Shown here: positions 7,173-14,751 of the stretch, piece after piece
Position numbering within the stretch: the first letter of the stretch is position 1
How the letters are laid out: each line of letters begins with the position of its first letter
Assembly: GCA_965652145.1 (NCBI GenBank)
Contig: CBFGTV010000043.1
Location: 1-28,516 of the forward strand
DNA length: 28,516 bases
Reading direction: 5' to 3'
Origin: CBFGTV01 sp965652145
GTDB lineage: Bacteria > Bacillota > Clostridia > Peptostreptococcales > Natronincolaceae
Translations under genes and position numbers: made by a program
Notes under the pieces: generated by a model
Databases searched by the model: none
Told to the model about the DNA's origin: nothing
Seen by the model: the letters and a program-made list of their open reading frames with translations, nothing else

Positions 7173-9167
7173 ATGAAAAGTATTAAAACAAAATTAGTTC
7201 TATCCTTTTTTATTTTGATCTTGGCAAGCTCTTTATTCATTGGCTTTTTCTCGATGTCTATGGCGGGGGATGCCCTGACCGTTGAGGCAGAAGAAACCCT
7301 TGAACTGATGGCAAGGGAGGGGGCAAAGCTAACGGAAAGCAGAATGCAAACTCAAATTCTAACCCTGGAAATGATTGCAGGAAGAAGCGATATACAAACG
7401 ATGGATTGGGAGCTTCAACAGCCAATATTGCAAAGGCAGCTGCCTAAAACGAATTTTTTGGCCCTGGGGGTCGTTTATCCTGACGGAACAGTCTACTATA
7501 ACAATGGGACCACCCTTTACATAGGAGATAGAGATTATGTAAAAAAAGCTTTAAATGGAGAGTCTAATATATCTGATTTAATCGTAAGTAAAGCTACCCA
7601 GGAATTAGTTGTTATGTATGCAGTACCCATACAGGATGACAGCGGTAATGTCATAGGCGCCTTAATAGGCAGGCGGGAAGGGGAAGCCATCAGCAATATT
7701 ACTAATAGCATGGGCTATGGTGAAACAGGCTATGCCTATATGATTAATGGGGAAGGAACCGTCATCGGACACCCTGAAAGTGATAAAGTCTTCGATCAAT
7801 TTAACCCCATTCAGGAAGGTCAGAAAAATAAGGAATTAAAACCCTTGGGCAATCTAATTGAGAGGATGCTTAGTGAAAAGAATGGAGTAGCCGCCTATCA
7901 CTTTGAAAATCGAGATCTTTATGCAGGCTATGCCGCTGTCAATGGAACCAGTTGGATTTTAGTGATTACGGCCAATCAGCAGGAGGTATTAGAAGCGATA
8001 CCCACCATGCAAAGAAATATATTTATCATGTTGCTGGCTGTTTTGGCAGTCAGTTCAATCATTGCCTATATAATTGGCAGCAGCTTGACCAAGCCTATTG
8101 TGAACATAAAAGAAGAGGCAGAGAGACTATCAAGTTTCAATATCAGCAGAGATGTAGAGGCTTCCATGCTTAGGAAAAAGGATGAAATAGGGATATTAGC
8201 CAGAGCCTTTCAAAATATGATTATCAGTTTACGGGATATTGTAAAGGAAATTAACCTATCGGCTGAACAGGTGGCACAGGTTTCAGAAGAATTAACAGCC
8301 ACTACGCAGCAGGCCTCTGTTTCATCAGAAGAGGTATCCAGGACAGTAGAAGAAATTGCCAAGGGTGCTTCAGAGCAGGCCCAGGGTACCCAGGCCGGAA
8401 CCAATAACATCTTCAAACTAAGTGAGGTCATTGAAAAGGACCACAGCTACCTTGAGGAAATGAATACAGCGTCGAACCAGGTGGCCCTGGCGGTCGACTC
8501 AGGGTTAGAGGAAATCACCCAGCTGTCAAAAATCACCGATGAAAGCAGCAATGCCATCGAAGAAATTAACGGAGTCATTTTGAGAACCAATGAAAGCTCA
8601 CAGAAAATAGGTGAAGCTAGTAATATCATTGCTTCCATTGCAGAGCAAACTAACCTGTTGGCATTAAATGCTGCCATTGAGGCAGCCAGGGCCGGAGAAG
8701 CAGGAAAGGGCTTTGCAGTTGTAGCAGAGGAAATTAGAAAGCTGGCAGAGCAATCCACAGAATCAACTCAAACAATTGATGAGGTGGTTAATGAGCTGCA
8801 AGGGAATTCCCAGGAGGCGGTTAAGACCGTGGAACGGGTTATACACATTTCAAAGGAGCAGTTAAATTGTGTTGGCAATAGTAAGAATCAATATATACAA
8901 ATTAAGGAGGCAATGGATCAAGCAGCCAAAATTGTAGCAAGGTTAAATGTGTCGAGTCGAGAAATGGAAAATATGAAGGACGATATACAAGAGGAATTAC
9001 AAAATCTTGCAGCCATAGCCCAGGAAAATTCTGCATCCACTCAACAAGTGGCGGCCTCGATGGAGGAACAAACCGCCGCCATGGAGGAAATATCCAGTGC
9101 CAGTGAGGGGTTGTCTAATTTAGCCCAGGAGCTTCAAGGAATGATTAACCGTTTTCAATTGGAATAA
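7173..9167 (+). CDS. Methyl-accepting chemotaxis protein with a dCache-type sensor
   Basis: Inner-membrane chemoreceptor of 664 aa. It has an N-terminal transmembrane helix (about 7-29), an extracytoplasmic double-Cache-like ligand domain (about 35-280), a second transmembrane helix (about 283-303), a HAMP segment (about 304-360) and a long coiled-coil signalling domain. The highly conserved hairpin tip EQTNLLALNAAIEAARAGEA near residue 495 contacts CheA/CheW. No CheR-tethering pentapeptide is seen at the C-terminus. The ligand cannot be named, though Cache domains usually bind small organic acids, amino acids or amines. The leader carries a c-di-GMP riboswitch, tying receptor level to motile/sessile state. 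The PocR two-component genes follow, but there is no evidence that the receptor senses the same compound. Confidence 0.93.
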   Translation: MKSIKTKLVLSFFILILASSLFIGFFSMSMAGDALTVEAEETLELMAREGAKLTESRMQTQILTLEMIAGRSDIQTMDWELQQPILQRQLPKTNFLALGVVYPDGTVYYNNGTTLYIGDRDYVKKALNGESNISDLIVSKATQELVVMYAVPIQDDSGNVIGALIGRREGEAISNITNSMGYGETGYAYMINGEGTVIGHPESDKVFDQFNPIQEGQKNKELKPLGNLIERMLSEKNGVAAYHFENRDLYAGYAAVNGTSWILVITANQQEVLEAIPTMQRNIFIMLLAVLAVSSIIAYIIGSSLTKPIVNIKEEAERLSSFNISRDVEASMLRKKDEIGILARAFQNMIISLRDIVKEINLSAEQVAQVSEELTATTQQASVSSEEVSRTVEEIAKGASEQAQGTQAGTNNIFKLSEVIEKDHSYLEEMNTASNQVALAVDSGLEEITQLSKITDESSNAIEEINGVILRTNESSQKIGEASNIIASIAEQTNLLALNAAIEAARAGEAGKGFAVVAEEIRKLAEQSTESTQTIDEVVNELQGNSQEAVKTVERVIHISKEQLNCVGNSKNQYIQIKEAMDQAAKIVARLNVSSREMENMKDDIQEELQNLAAIAQENSASTQQVAASMEEQTAAMEEISSASEGLSNLAQELQGMINRFQLE

Positions 9168-9229
9168 AAGATGGTCAATCTGTAACGGTTTTGGCAGCAA
9201 CGTAAAAGATAGAGGCTTTCTAAAGACCG

Positions 9230-9258
9230 AGGCATAGGTGCGATACCTATGCCTTTGT
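9230..9258 (+). terminator. Intrinsic-type terminator after the chemoreceptor
   Basis: Ten base pairs (9230-9239 with 9245-9254) around a five-base loop GCGAT, followed by a short T-rich tail (TTTGTTG). It lies 63 bases after the MCP stop codon. Confidence 0.75.
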
Positions 9259-9493
9259 TGAATTAAAAAAACAAAAACAATAATAATAGGACGGCTCGTC
9301 TCATATGATAGATTAGGCAGGCCAGATGGTTGCGAACCATTATACCCTATGCTATCATTATAGTAACATAAAACAATGACATGCTTAATTAAATCTTAAA
9401 GTTCTTAGGTCATCATTATAGACTTAATACAGCTTTAAAAAGACATAAATGTAACCACTAACTTCAAAATCTATAGATACGAGGGGGAAAAGG
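9259..9493. other. Intergenic region before the PocR kinase, with an unexplained long hairpin
   Basis: This is the rest of a 326-bp gap. The clearest structure is a long hairpin at 9305-9358: 9305-9311 pair with 9352-9358, 9314-9317 with 9346-9349, and an apical stem 9326-9331 with 9335-9340 closes over GCG. It has no U-tail and matches no riboswitch I recognise. I found no convincing -35/-10 pair for the kinase gene. GAGGGGG at 9481-9487 is the kinase ribosome binding site. Confidence 0.45.
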
Positions 9494-10840
9494 ATGAAAA
9501 CTGCGTTAAATTATTATACCAGATTCCATACATCTTTAGTAAGTGAAGACATGAAGAAACAGCCCCAGGAAAATGACATATTTGAAGAAAAGGGTTACCA
9601 CGAACGATTTGACTTAAAGGACCTGGTTGACTTAAAGCTGCTTCAAAACATACAGGAGAAGCTGGCGGAGGTTACAGGGCTGGCCTTTGTAACGGTGGAT
9701 TTTAGAGGTGAGCCCATCACTGAAAGGACATCGTTTTCAGACTTTTGCTTTGCTCGAAGGGAAATTGAGGAATATAAAATAACCTGCTGCCTTTCAGATG
9801 CCCATGGAGGCTTGGAAGCCGCCATTTGGGGAAAACCATATATCTATCGGTGCCCTGCAGGACTGGTGGATTTTGCTGTTCCCATTGTAGTTAGGGGGCA
9901 ATATCTGGGGGCGGTGCTGTGTGGCCAGGTAAGATGCCCTGACAGCGAACGCTTTGTTGATATTGGTGATTTTGTTAAATCCGATACCAAATGGAAAAGT
10001 GACGCCAGCTTTACAGATAAGTATAATCAAACCCTGTCGGTTGAATACGATAAGATCGTATCTACGGCCGAGCTGGTTTATCTTGTCATTAATCAATTGG
10101 TGGAAAAGGAAGTTGTCAATATTATTCAAGAGGAGCTAAACCGTAAAAACCTACACCTGATGAAGGAAAAAAAGGCCCGGGTAGAGCTGGAAAAGGAGCT
10201 GAAAATTTCAGAGCTTAAGGCCCTCAAGGCCCAGATAAATCCACATTTTATGTTTAATGTATTAAATTCCATTAATAACCTGGCCCTGGTGGAGGGTGCC
10301 AAGCAAACCCAGGAAATGGCCTACCTGTTTTCTAATCTGCTTCGATATAACCTGGAGAATGCCGATCATGCAGTCTATTTAAAGGACGACATAGAAAATA
10401 TAGAGCGGTATTTAAAGGTGCAAAAAATCCGTTTCGGCTCAAAGCTCAGCTACACCATCAACATGGACAAGACCCTTGAAAATCAGAAAATTCTGCCTTT
10501 CATTTTGCAGCCCTTTGTAGAAAATGCTGTGAATCATGGAATCGTTCCCAAGGAAACCTCCGGGCAAATTAATGTTTCCGCCAAGCTCCATGGTAAGGAT
10601 ATTTTGATTAGAATAGAAGATGACGGACTGGGAATGTCTCCGAGAAAAATTGAGAAAATATATCATTTTGATCAGGACCAATACGAGGGAAGCTCTCTTG
10701 GAATAGGCATTCAAAATACAAGAAAGCGTTTGATACAAAGCTATGGTGAAGAATATGACATTCATATAACAAGTCGGGAAAATATTGGAACCACTGTTGA
10801 AATAAAAATCCCCCAGGATTTTAATGAGAGGTTTATATAA
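9494..10840 (+). CDS. PocR-domain sensor histidine kinase, LytS/YesM type
   Basis: A 448-aa predicted sensor kinase for the microcompartment locus. Residues about 45-210 form a PocR sensory domain, recognisable from a Cys-containing region (FCFARRE, then ITCCLSD), the YRCPAGLVDFAVPI core and LGAVLCGQV. This domain is known from the propanediol regulator PocR and is thought to bind small hydrocarbon derivatives such as diols. A short coiled coil is followed by a His_kinase module with phospho-acceptor His251 in QINPHFMFNVLNS and a C-terminal HATPase domain (FVENAVNHG, EDDGLGM, GIGIQNTRKRL). There is no transmembrane segment, so sensing is cytoplasmic. The response regulator starts at the base after its stop. 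Likely signal: 1,2-propanediol or its aldehyde (inference). Confidence 0.88.
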   Translation: MKTALNYYTRFHTSLVSEDMKKQPQENDIFEEKGYHERFDLKDLVDLKLLQNIQEKLAEVTGLAFVTVDFRGEPITERTSFSDFCFARREIEEYKITCCLSDAHGGLEAAIWGKPYIYRCPAGLVDFAVPIVVRGQYLGAVLCGQVRCPDSERFVDIGDFVKSDTKWKSDASFTDKYNQTLSVEYDKIVSTAELVYLVINQLVEKEVVNIIQEELNRKNLHLMKEKKARVELEKELKISELKALKAQINPHFMFNVLNSINNLALVEGAKQTQEMAYLFSNLLRYNLENADHAVYLKDDIENIERYLKVQKIRFGSKLSYTINMDKTLENQKILPFILQPFVENAVNHGIVPKETSGQINVSAKLHGKDILIRIEDDGLGMSPRKIEKIYHFDQDQYEGSSLGIGIQNTRKRLIQSYGEEYDIHITSRENIGTTVEIKIPQDFNERFI

Positions 10841-11851
10841 ATGTTTAAGGTACTCCTTGTGGATGATGAATATTTAGTGAGAAGGGCCCTTCAGATTGTC
10901 ATTGATGAAATGGAGGAATTTGAAATAGTAGGTGCGGCAGAAAATGCAAAGGAGGCCATGGGCCTCTACGAAAGCCTCAAGCCCGATTATGTCCTGATGG
11001 ATATTATGATACCGGGTTTTAATGGTTTGCAGGTTAGTCAATGGATTAAAAATAAAAATAAGCACACCACGATTATAATTCTCACCGCCTACAGTAACTT
11101 TGAATTTGCCCAGCAGGCCATACAAATCGGCGTAAATGATTATCTATTAAAGCCCTACTCACCGGAAAAAATTAAAGAGGTTATGTTAAAGTACCGGGAA
11201 AATCACATTAAGGGTTTTTCTCTGGCGACAGGGCTCATTAAGAGCATCTCGGCCCGTGATTTTCAAAAAACCATGAAAGAGATTCCTCAGATAATTGAGA
11301 CAATTTTTAAGAATAAGGGCAATACCAGGGAAATTTACGATGCCCTCAAGCAATTACTCTGTGAGGTTTTGGACGAAATGCACTGTATGGACAAGGGCTA
11401 TCGCACCTTTTATGAGAATAAATTCATGATCGCAGAGGGGATTTGTAAAGACCAAAGCCTGGCTGAATTTTGGCTTTTTGATTTAGTCGATGAAGTATAC
11501 AGACAAAAAATAATCCAGAATTATCCTCAATTTATCAGGGTTTTTTCCTATATAGAAGAGAATATGAAGCAGGAAATCAGTCTACAGCAAGCATCAAATC
11601 AAGCTATTTTAAGCAGTAGCTACCTAAGCCGCCTGTTTAAAAAAGAGCTGGGTATTAATTTTGTCAGCTATATTAACCTGAAAAAAGTAAGGGCAGGAAA
11701 AAAATATTTAAAATTCAGCGATATGACCATTAATGATGTGGCCTTTGAGCTGGGCTATAATGAATCCAGCTACTTTTGCAAGGTATTTAAGGGAATAGAG
11801 GGGATTACCCCAACCCAGTATCGTGAAGGACTAAAGGAAGGTTACCCATAG
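10841..11851 (+). CDS. AraC-family response regulator (REC plus AraC HTH, YesN-like)
   Basis: A 336-aa DNA-binding partner of the PocR kinase. The receiver domain (1-120) has Asp8-Asp9, phospho-acceptor Asp54 in YVLMDIMIPG, Thr in ILTAY and Lys in LLKPY. A middle linker (about 125-225) leads to a C-terminal AraC double helix-turn-helix (about 235-335), with SSYLSRLFKKELGINF and the family signature ending in SSYFCKVFKGIEGITPTQYR. Translation is coupled to the kinase gene (TAA directly followed by ATG). It most likely activates the metK/BMC operon starting 169 bp downstream, where a 22-bp-spaced direct repeat suits tandem AraC-type binding. It is not the PocR protein itself but a split sensor/regulator version of that logic. 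Confidence 0.9.
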   Translation: MFKVLLVDDEYLVRRALQIVIDEMEEFEIVGAAENAKEAMGLYESLKPDYVLMDIMIPGFNGLQVSQWIKNKNKHTTIIILTAYSNFEFAQQAIQIGVNDYLLKPYSPEKIKEVMLKYRENHIKGFSLATGLIKSISARDFQKTMKEIPQIIETIFKNKGNTREIYDALKQLLCEVLDEMHCMDKGYRTFYENKFMIAEGICKDQSLAEFWLFDLVDEVYRQKIIQNYPQFIRVFSYIEENMKQEISLQQASNQAILSSSYLSRLFKKELGINFVSYINLKKVRAGKKYLKFSDMTINDVAFELGYNESSYFCKVFKGIEGITPTQYREGLKEGYP

Positions 11852-11886
11852 CTTTAATATTAATTCCATAGTATAGAAGCTTAATG

Positions 11887-11914
11887 AAAGAAAGCTCAAT
11901 AGCTTTCTTTTTTT
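11887..11914 (+). terminator. Strong intrinsic terminator after the two-component genes
   Basis: Ten perfect base pairs (11887-11896 with 11901-11910) around a CAAT loop, merging into a T-run (11908-11914) and more T-rich sequence. It separates the regulator transcript from the microcompartment operon, implying a separate promoter for metK onward. Confidence 0.92.
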
Positions 11915-11928
11915 GTCTTTTTGACCAT

Positions 11929-11966
11929 GACAAAATTTTATAATGAACAAGACAAAATTCTATTAT
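11929..11966 (+). promoter_or_regulatory. Tandem direct repeat, candidate operator for the PocR-type regulator
   Basis: GACAAAATTTTATAAT at 11929-11944 and GACAAAATTCTATTAT at 11951-11966 agree at 14 of 16 positions. They start 22 bp apart, about two helical turns, the geometry expected of AraC-family direct-repeat sites. They sit between the regulator's terminator and metK, 53-91 bp before the start codon. TATAAT (11939-11944) or TATTAT (11961-11966) could double as a -10 box. No consensus -35 was found, consistent with an activator-dependent promoter. Confidence 0.55.
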
Positions 11967-12019
11967 TGCCACTGGGCCTTGCAGGGTTACCATTAACCCA
12001 TGGAAGGGAGTGATATACA

Positions 12020-13207
12020 GTGGGATTACTTCATATAACCTCGGAATCAGTAACAGCCGGTCATCCCGATAAGCTATGTGATCAAATATCAGATGCAATT
12101 TTAGATGCCTATCTGGCCCAGGACCCCATGGCCCGGGTTGCCGTAGAAACCATGGCTTCCGACAACATGCTTATGATTGTGGGAGAAATTACTTCTTCCG
12201 CAGAGGTAAATGCAGCTTCTGTAGCCAGGGGCGTAATCCGCTCAGTGGGTTACACCGACAGGGCCTCGGGCTTGGATAGTGAAAAATGCCTAATCGTCAC
12301 CAACATCAATGAACAGTCACCCGATATTGCCATGGGGGTTGACTGTGGCCTGGAATATAAGGGGCAGCCAGACCTTGAGTGGCAGCAAATGGGGGCAGGA
12401 GACCAGGGAATCATGTACGGCTATGCCTGCAGCGAAACAGAGGATTTAATGCCTCTACCCATTCATCTGGCCCATAGGCTAAGTCGTGGTCTGGCCCGGG
12501 TCAGAGAAAGAAATCTGCTTCCCTATCTGCTGCCCGACGGAAAAAGCCAGGTGACGGTGGCCTATAATGAAAAAGGCAGGCCGGTGGCCATTACGGCAGT
12601 GGTAATTTCAGCCCAGCATAGAGACAATATAGAACTGAAAATGCTTAAAAGGGACATTATGGAGACAGTAATTCAACCAGCCCTGCCCAGGGAGTTGATC
12701 AGTGAAAGAACAAAATTTTACATCAATCCCACGGGCAGATTTGTCATAGGGGGCCCCAGGGGCGATTCGGGTCTAACGGGCAGAAAACTGATGGTAGATA
12801 CCTATGGTGGGTTAATACGCCATGGGGGAGGGGCCTTTTCGGGAAAAGACCCTTCTAAGGTGGATCGGTCGGGGGCCTATATGGCCCGTTATGTGGCTAA
12901 AAACCTTGTGGCAGCAGGATTGGCAGATCAATGTGAAATTGGTGTGGCCTATGCCATTGGTATGGCCCGGCCGGTATCAATTTATTTGAATACCTATGGA
13001 ACAGAAAAAATTAGTCTTAAAGAGCTTAAAGTACTTATGGAAAAACACTTTGATTTCAGCGTAGGGGCAATTATACAGGGACTGAATTTAAGAAGGCCCC
13101 TTTATCAAGCTGCTGCTACCTATGGTCATTTTGGCGGCAGTTATCGGAATTTCCCCTGGGAAAGTACGTTAATATCAACTGAATTAAGAAAGGAAGCCGG
13201 CCTTTAG
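12020..13207 (+). CDS. metK: S-adenosylmethionine synthetase (methionine adenosyltransferase)
   Basis: Cytosolic enzyme making AdoMet from methionine and ATP. The 395-aa length is normal for MetK. Diagnostic motifs include ESVTAGHPDKLCDQISDAIL near the N-terminus, GAGDQGIMYGYA in the middle and GGGAFSGKDPSKVDRSGAY near residue 273. Some normally constant stretches differ slightly (RSGAYMARY; a VGAIIQGLNL stretch near the end), hinting at a paralogue rather than the housekeeping copy. It starts with GTG, with GGAAGGGAG just upstream, and is the first gene after the regulator's terminator. It therefore probably leads the microcompartment operon. The activase four genes on consumes AdoMet to form the glycyl radical, which explains the company. 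Confidence 0.95.
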   Translation: MGLLHITSESVTAGHPDKLCDQISDAILDAYLAQDPMARVAVETMASDNMLMIVGEITSSAEVNAASVARGVIRSVGYTDRASGLDSEKCLIVTNINEQSPDIAMGVDCGLEYKGQPDLEWQQMGAGDQGIMYGYACSETEDLMPLPIHLAHRLSRGLARVRERNLLPYLLPDGKSQVTVAYNEKGRPVAITAVVISAQHRDNIELKMLKRDIMETVIQPALPRELISERTKFYINPTGRFVIGGPRGDSGLTGRKLMVDTYGGLIRHGGGAFSGKDPSKVDRSGAYMARYVAKNLVAAGLADQCEIGVAYAIGMARPVSIYLNTYGTEKISLKELKVLMEKHFDFSVGAIIQGLNLRRPLYQAAATYGHFGGSYRNFPWESTLISTELRKEAGL

Positions 13208-13317
13208 CAGGTAAAAAATTTACCGAATATTGAACAAATTATTATTACTTGCCAAATGAAAAAAGACCATAAGATAGAGACAAGTAGCAATTAATTATGA
13301 AAGGAGCGTTTTTGAAT

Positions 13318-13602
13318 ATGAGTAGTGATGCATTAGGTATGGTAGAAACTAAAGGTCTGGTAGGGTCCATCGAAGCAGCCGATGCCATGGTAAAGGCAGC
13401 CAATGTCAGATTAATTGGTTATGAAAAAATTGGGTCAGGGCTGGTAACAGTGATGATTCGTGGTGATGTAGGGGCCGTTAAGGCTGCAGTAGAGGCTGGA
13501 GCTTCAGCAGCAGAAAGGGTTGGAGAAGTGGTTTCAAGCCATATTATTCCAAGACCCCATGGGGAGCTTTCTATGATTCTTCCCAAGGAAAGCAGAGAAT
13601 AA
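13318..13602 (+). CDS. pduA: BMC-H hexameric shell protein, PduA/PduJ-like (copy 1)
   Basis: A 94-aa single-domain shell protein forming the hexagonal tiles of the microcompartment facet. It contains the typical LGMVETKGLVGSIEAADAMV start, the DNA-level and protein-level hallmark ANVRLIGYEKIGSGLVTV with the KIGSG pore loop, and the IPRPH segment near the C-terminus. PduA's pore is known to admit propanediol. I chose ATG 13318. In-frame alternatives are TTG 13312, closer to the GGAG at 13303-13306, and ATG 13297, which overlaps that site. It is about 110 bp after metK, with no terminator seen between beyond a 6-bp hairpin at 13210-13224. Confidence 0.93.
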   Translation: MSSDALGMVETKGLVGSIEAADAMVKAANVRLIGYEKIGSGLVTVMIRGDVGAVKAAVEAGASAAERVGEVVSSHIIPRPHGELSMILPKESRE

Positions 13603-13634
13603 TCAGCTTAAAATTGAGAGAGGAAGTGTAAGAA

Positions 13635-13913
13635 ATGATCAGTGATGCATTAGGAATGATTGAAACGAAGGGGCTTGTTGGAGCCATTGAGGCCGCCGAT
13701 GCCATGGTGAAGTCCGCCAACGTCAGGCTAATTGGTTATGAAAAAATTGGGTCAGGCCTGGTAACAGTGATGATACGAGGAGACGTAGGAGCAGTAAAGG
13801 CGGCAGTGGATGCTGGTTCATCGGCAGCAGGACGGGTAGGAGAGCTGGTCTCCAGCCATGTGATTCCAAGACCCCATACAGAGCTTTCCATGATTCTTCC
13901 GGTAGAAGAATAA
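13635..13913 (+). CDS. pduA: BMC-H hexameric shell protein, PduA/PduJ-like (copy 2)
   Basis: A second 92-aa hexameric shell tile, nearly identical to the gene before it including the KIGSG pore loop and IPRPH segment. Differences cluster in surface helices and the last few residues. It is a tandem duplicate comparable to the PduA/PduJ pair of Salmonella, where one copy shapes assembly and the other metabolite passage. Which copy does which cannot be told here. A GAGGAAG ribosome binding site (13619-13625) precedes the ATG, 32 bp after the first copy. Confidence 0.93.
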   Translation: MISDALGMIETKGLVGAIEAADAMVKSANVRLIGYEKIGSGLVTVMIRGDVGAVKAAVDAGSSAAGRVGELVSSHVIPRPHTELSMILPVEE

Positions 13914-13932
13914 AATGAGGGGGAAATTGTAG

Positions 13933-14718
13933 ATGAAAGAGGAATTGATTGAAAAGATCATGGCTGATGTGATGAAAAACATCAATCAGGAACCAGAACC
14001 ATGTCAAAAACAGAGTGATCAGCCCAAGGGCTGCTGTCTGACAGAATTTGTGGGAACAGCCATTGGTGACACCATTGGACTTGTAATTGCCAATGTTGAT
14101 GCCCAGCTGCTGGAAGTAATGAATGCCGATAAAAAATATCGTTCAATTGGTATTTTAGGAGGACGCACCGGGGCAGGACCCCACATTATGGCAGCTGACG
14201 AGGCAGTTAAGGCAACTAATACAGAAATTATTGGCATCGAGCTGGCCCGGGATACAAAGGGCGGAGCGGGCCATGGGTCATTAATTATTTTTGGTGCAGA
14301 GGATGTATCCGATGCCAGGAGAGCCATTGAGGTAGCCCTAGAGGAGCTGGAAAGAACCTTTGGGGATGTGTACAGCAACGATGCAGGACACTTGGAATTT
14401 CAATATACTGCCAGGGCCAGCTATGCCTGTAATAAAGCCTTTAATGCCCCCATGGGTAAAGCCTTTGGGCTGATTGTTGGAGCCCCAGCGGCCATAGGAA
14501 TTCTCATTTCAGATGCTGCTGTCAAGGCAGCCAATGTAGAGGTTGTGGGTTATAGTTCTCCGGGGAAAGGTACCAGCTACAGTAATGAAGGTATTCTTAT
14601 GATTAGTGGAGATTCAGGAGCCGTCAGGCAATCAATTATTACAGCCAGGGAAATAGGTCTAAAGGCCTTGGAGGCCCTGGGAGGAAGGGCTAATTCCTCA
14701 ACCAAACCCTACATTTAG
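13933..14718 (+). CDS. pduB: BMC-T trimeric shell protein, PduB-like
   Basis: A 261-aa tandem-BMC-domain shell protein forming pseudohexameric trimers. It opens with an amphipathic segment (EELIEKIMADVMKNI, residues 2-16) and a linker, then LTEFVGTAIGDTIGLVIANV, the GGRTGAGPHIMAADEAVKAT stretch and a second BMC domain ending ISGDSGAVRQSIITAREIG. This closely follows Salmonella PduB from memory, including the N-terminal extension thought to tie the shell to cargo. The gene sits between the pduA pair and the dehydratase, as in pdu operons. The gap to the next gene is 33 bp. Confidence 0.93.
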   Translation: MKEELIEKIMADVMKNINQEPEPCQKQSDQPKGCCLTEFVGTAIGDTIGLVIANVDAQLLEVMNADKKYRSIGILGGRTGAGPHIMAADEAVKATNTEIIGIELARDTKGGAGHGSLIIFGAEDVSDARRAIEVALEELERTFGDVYSNDAGHLEFQYTARASYACNKAFNAPMGKAFGLIVGAPAAIGILISDAAVKAANVEVVGYSSPGKGTSYSNEGILMISGDSGAVRQSIITAREIGLKALEALGGRANSSTKPYI

Positions 14719-14751
14719 TAAGTCTACCCTTTAATTGAAAGGAGAATCGAA

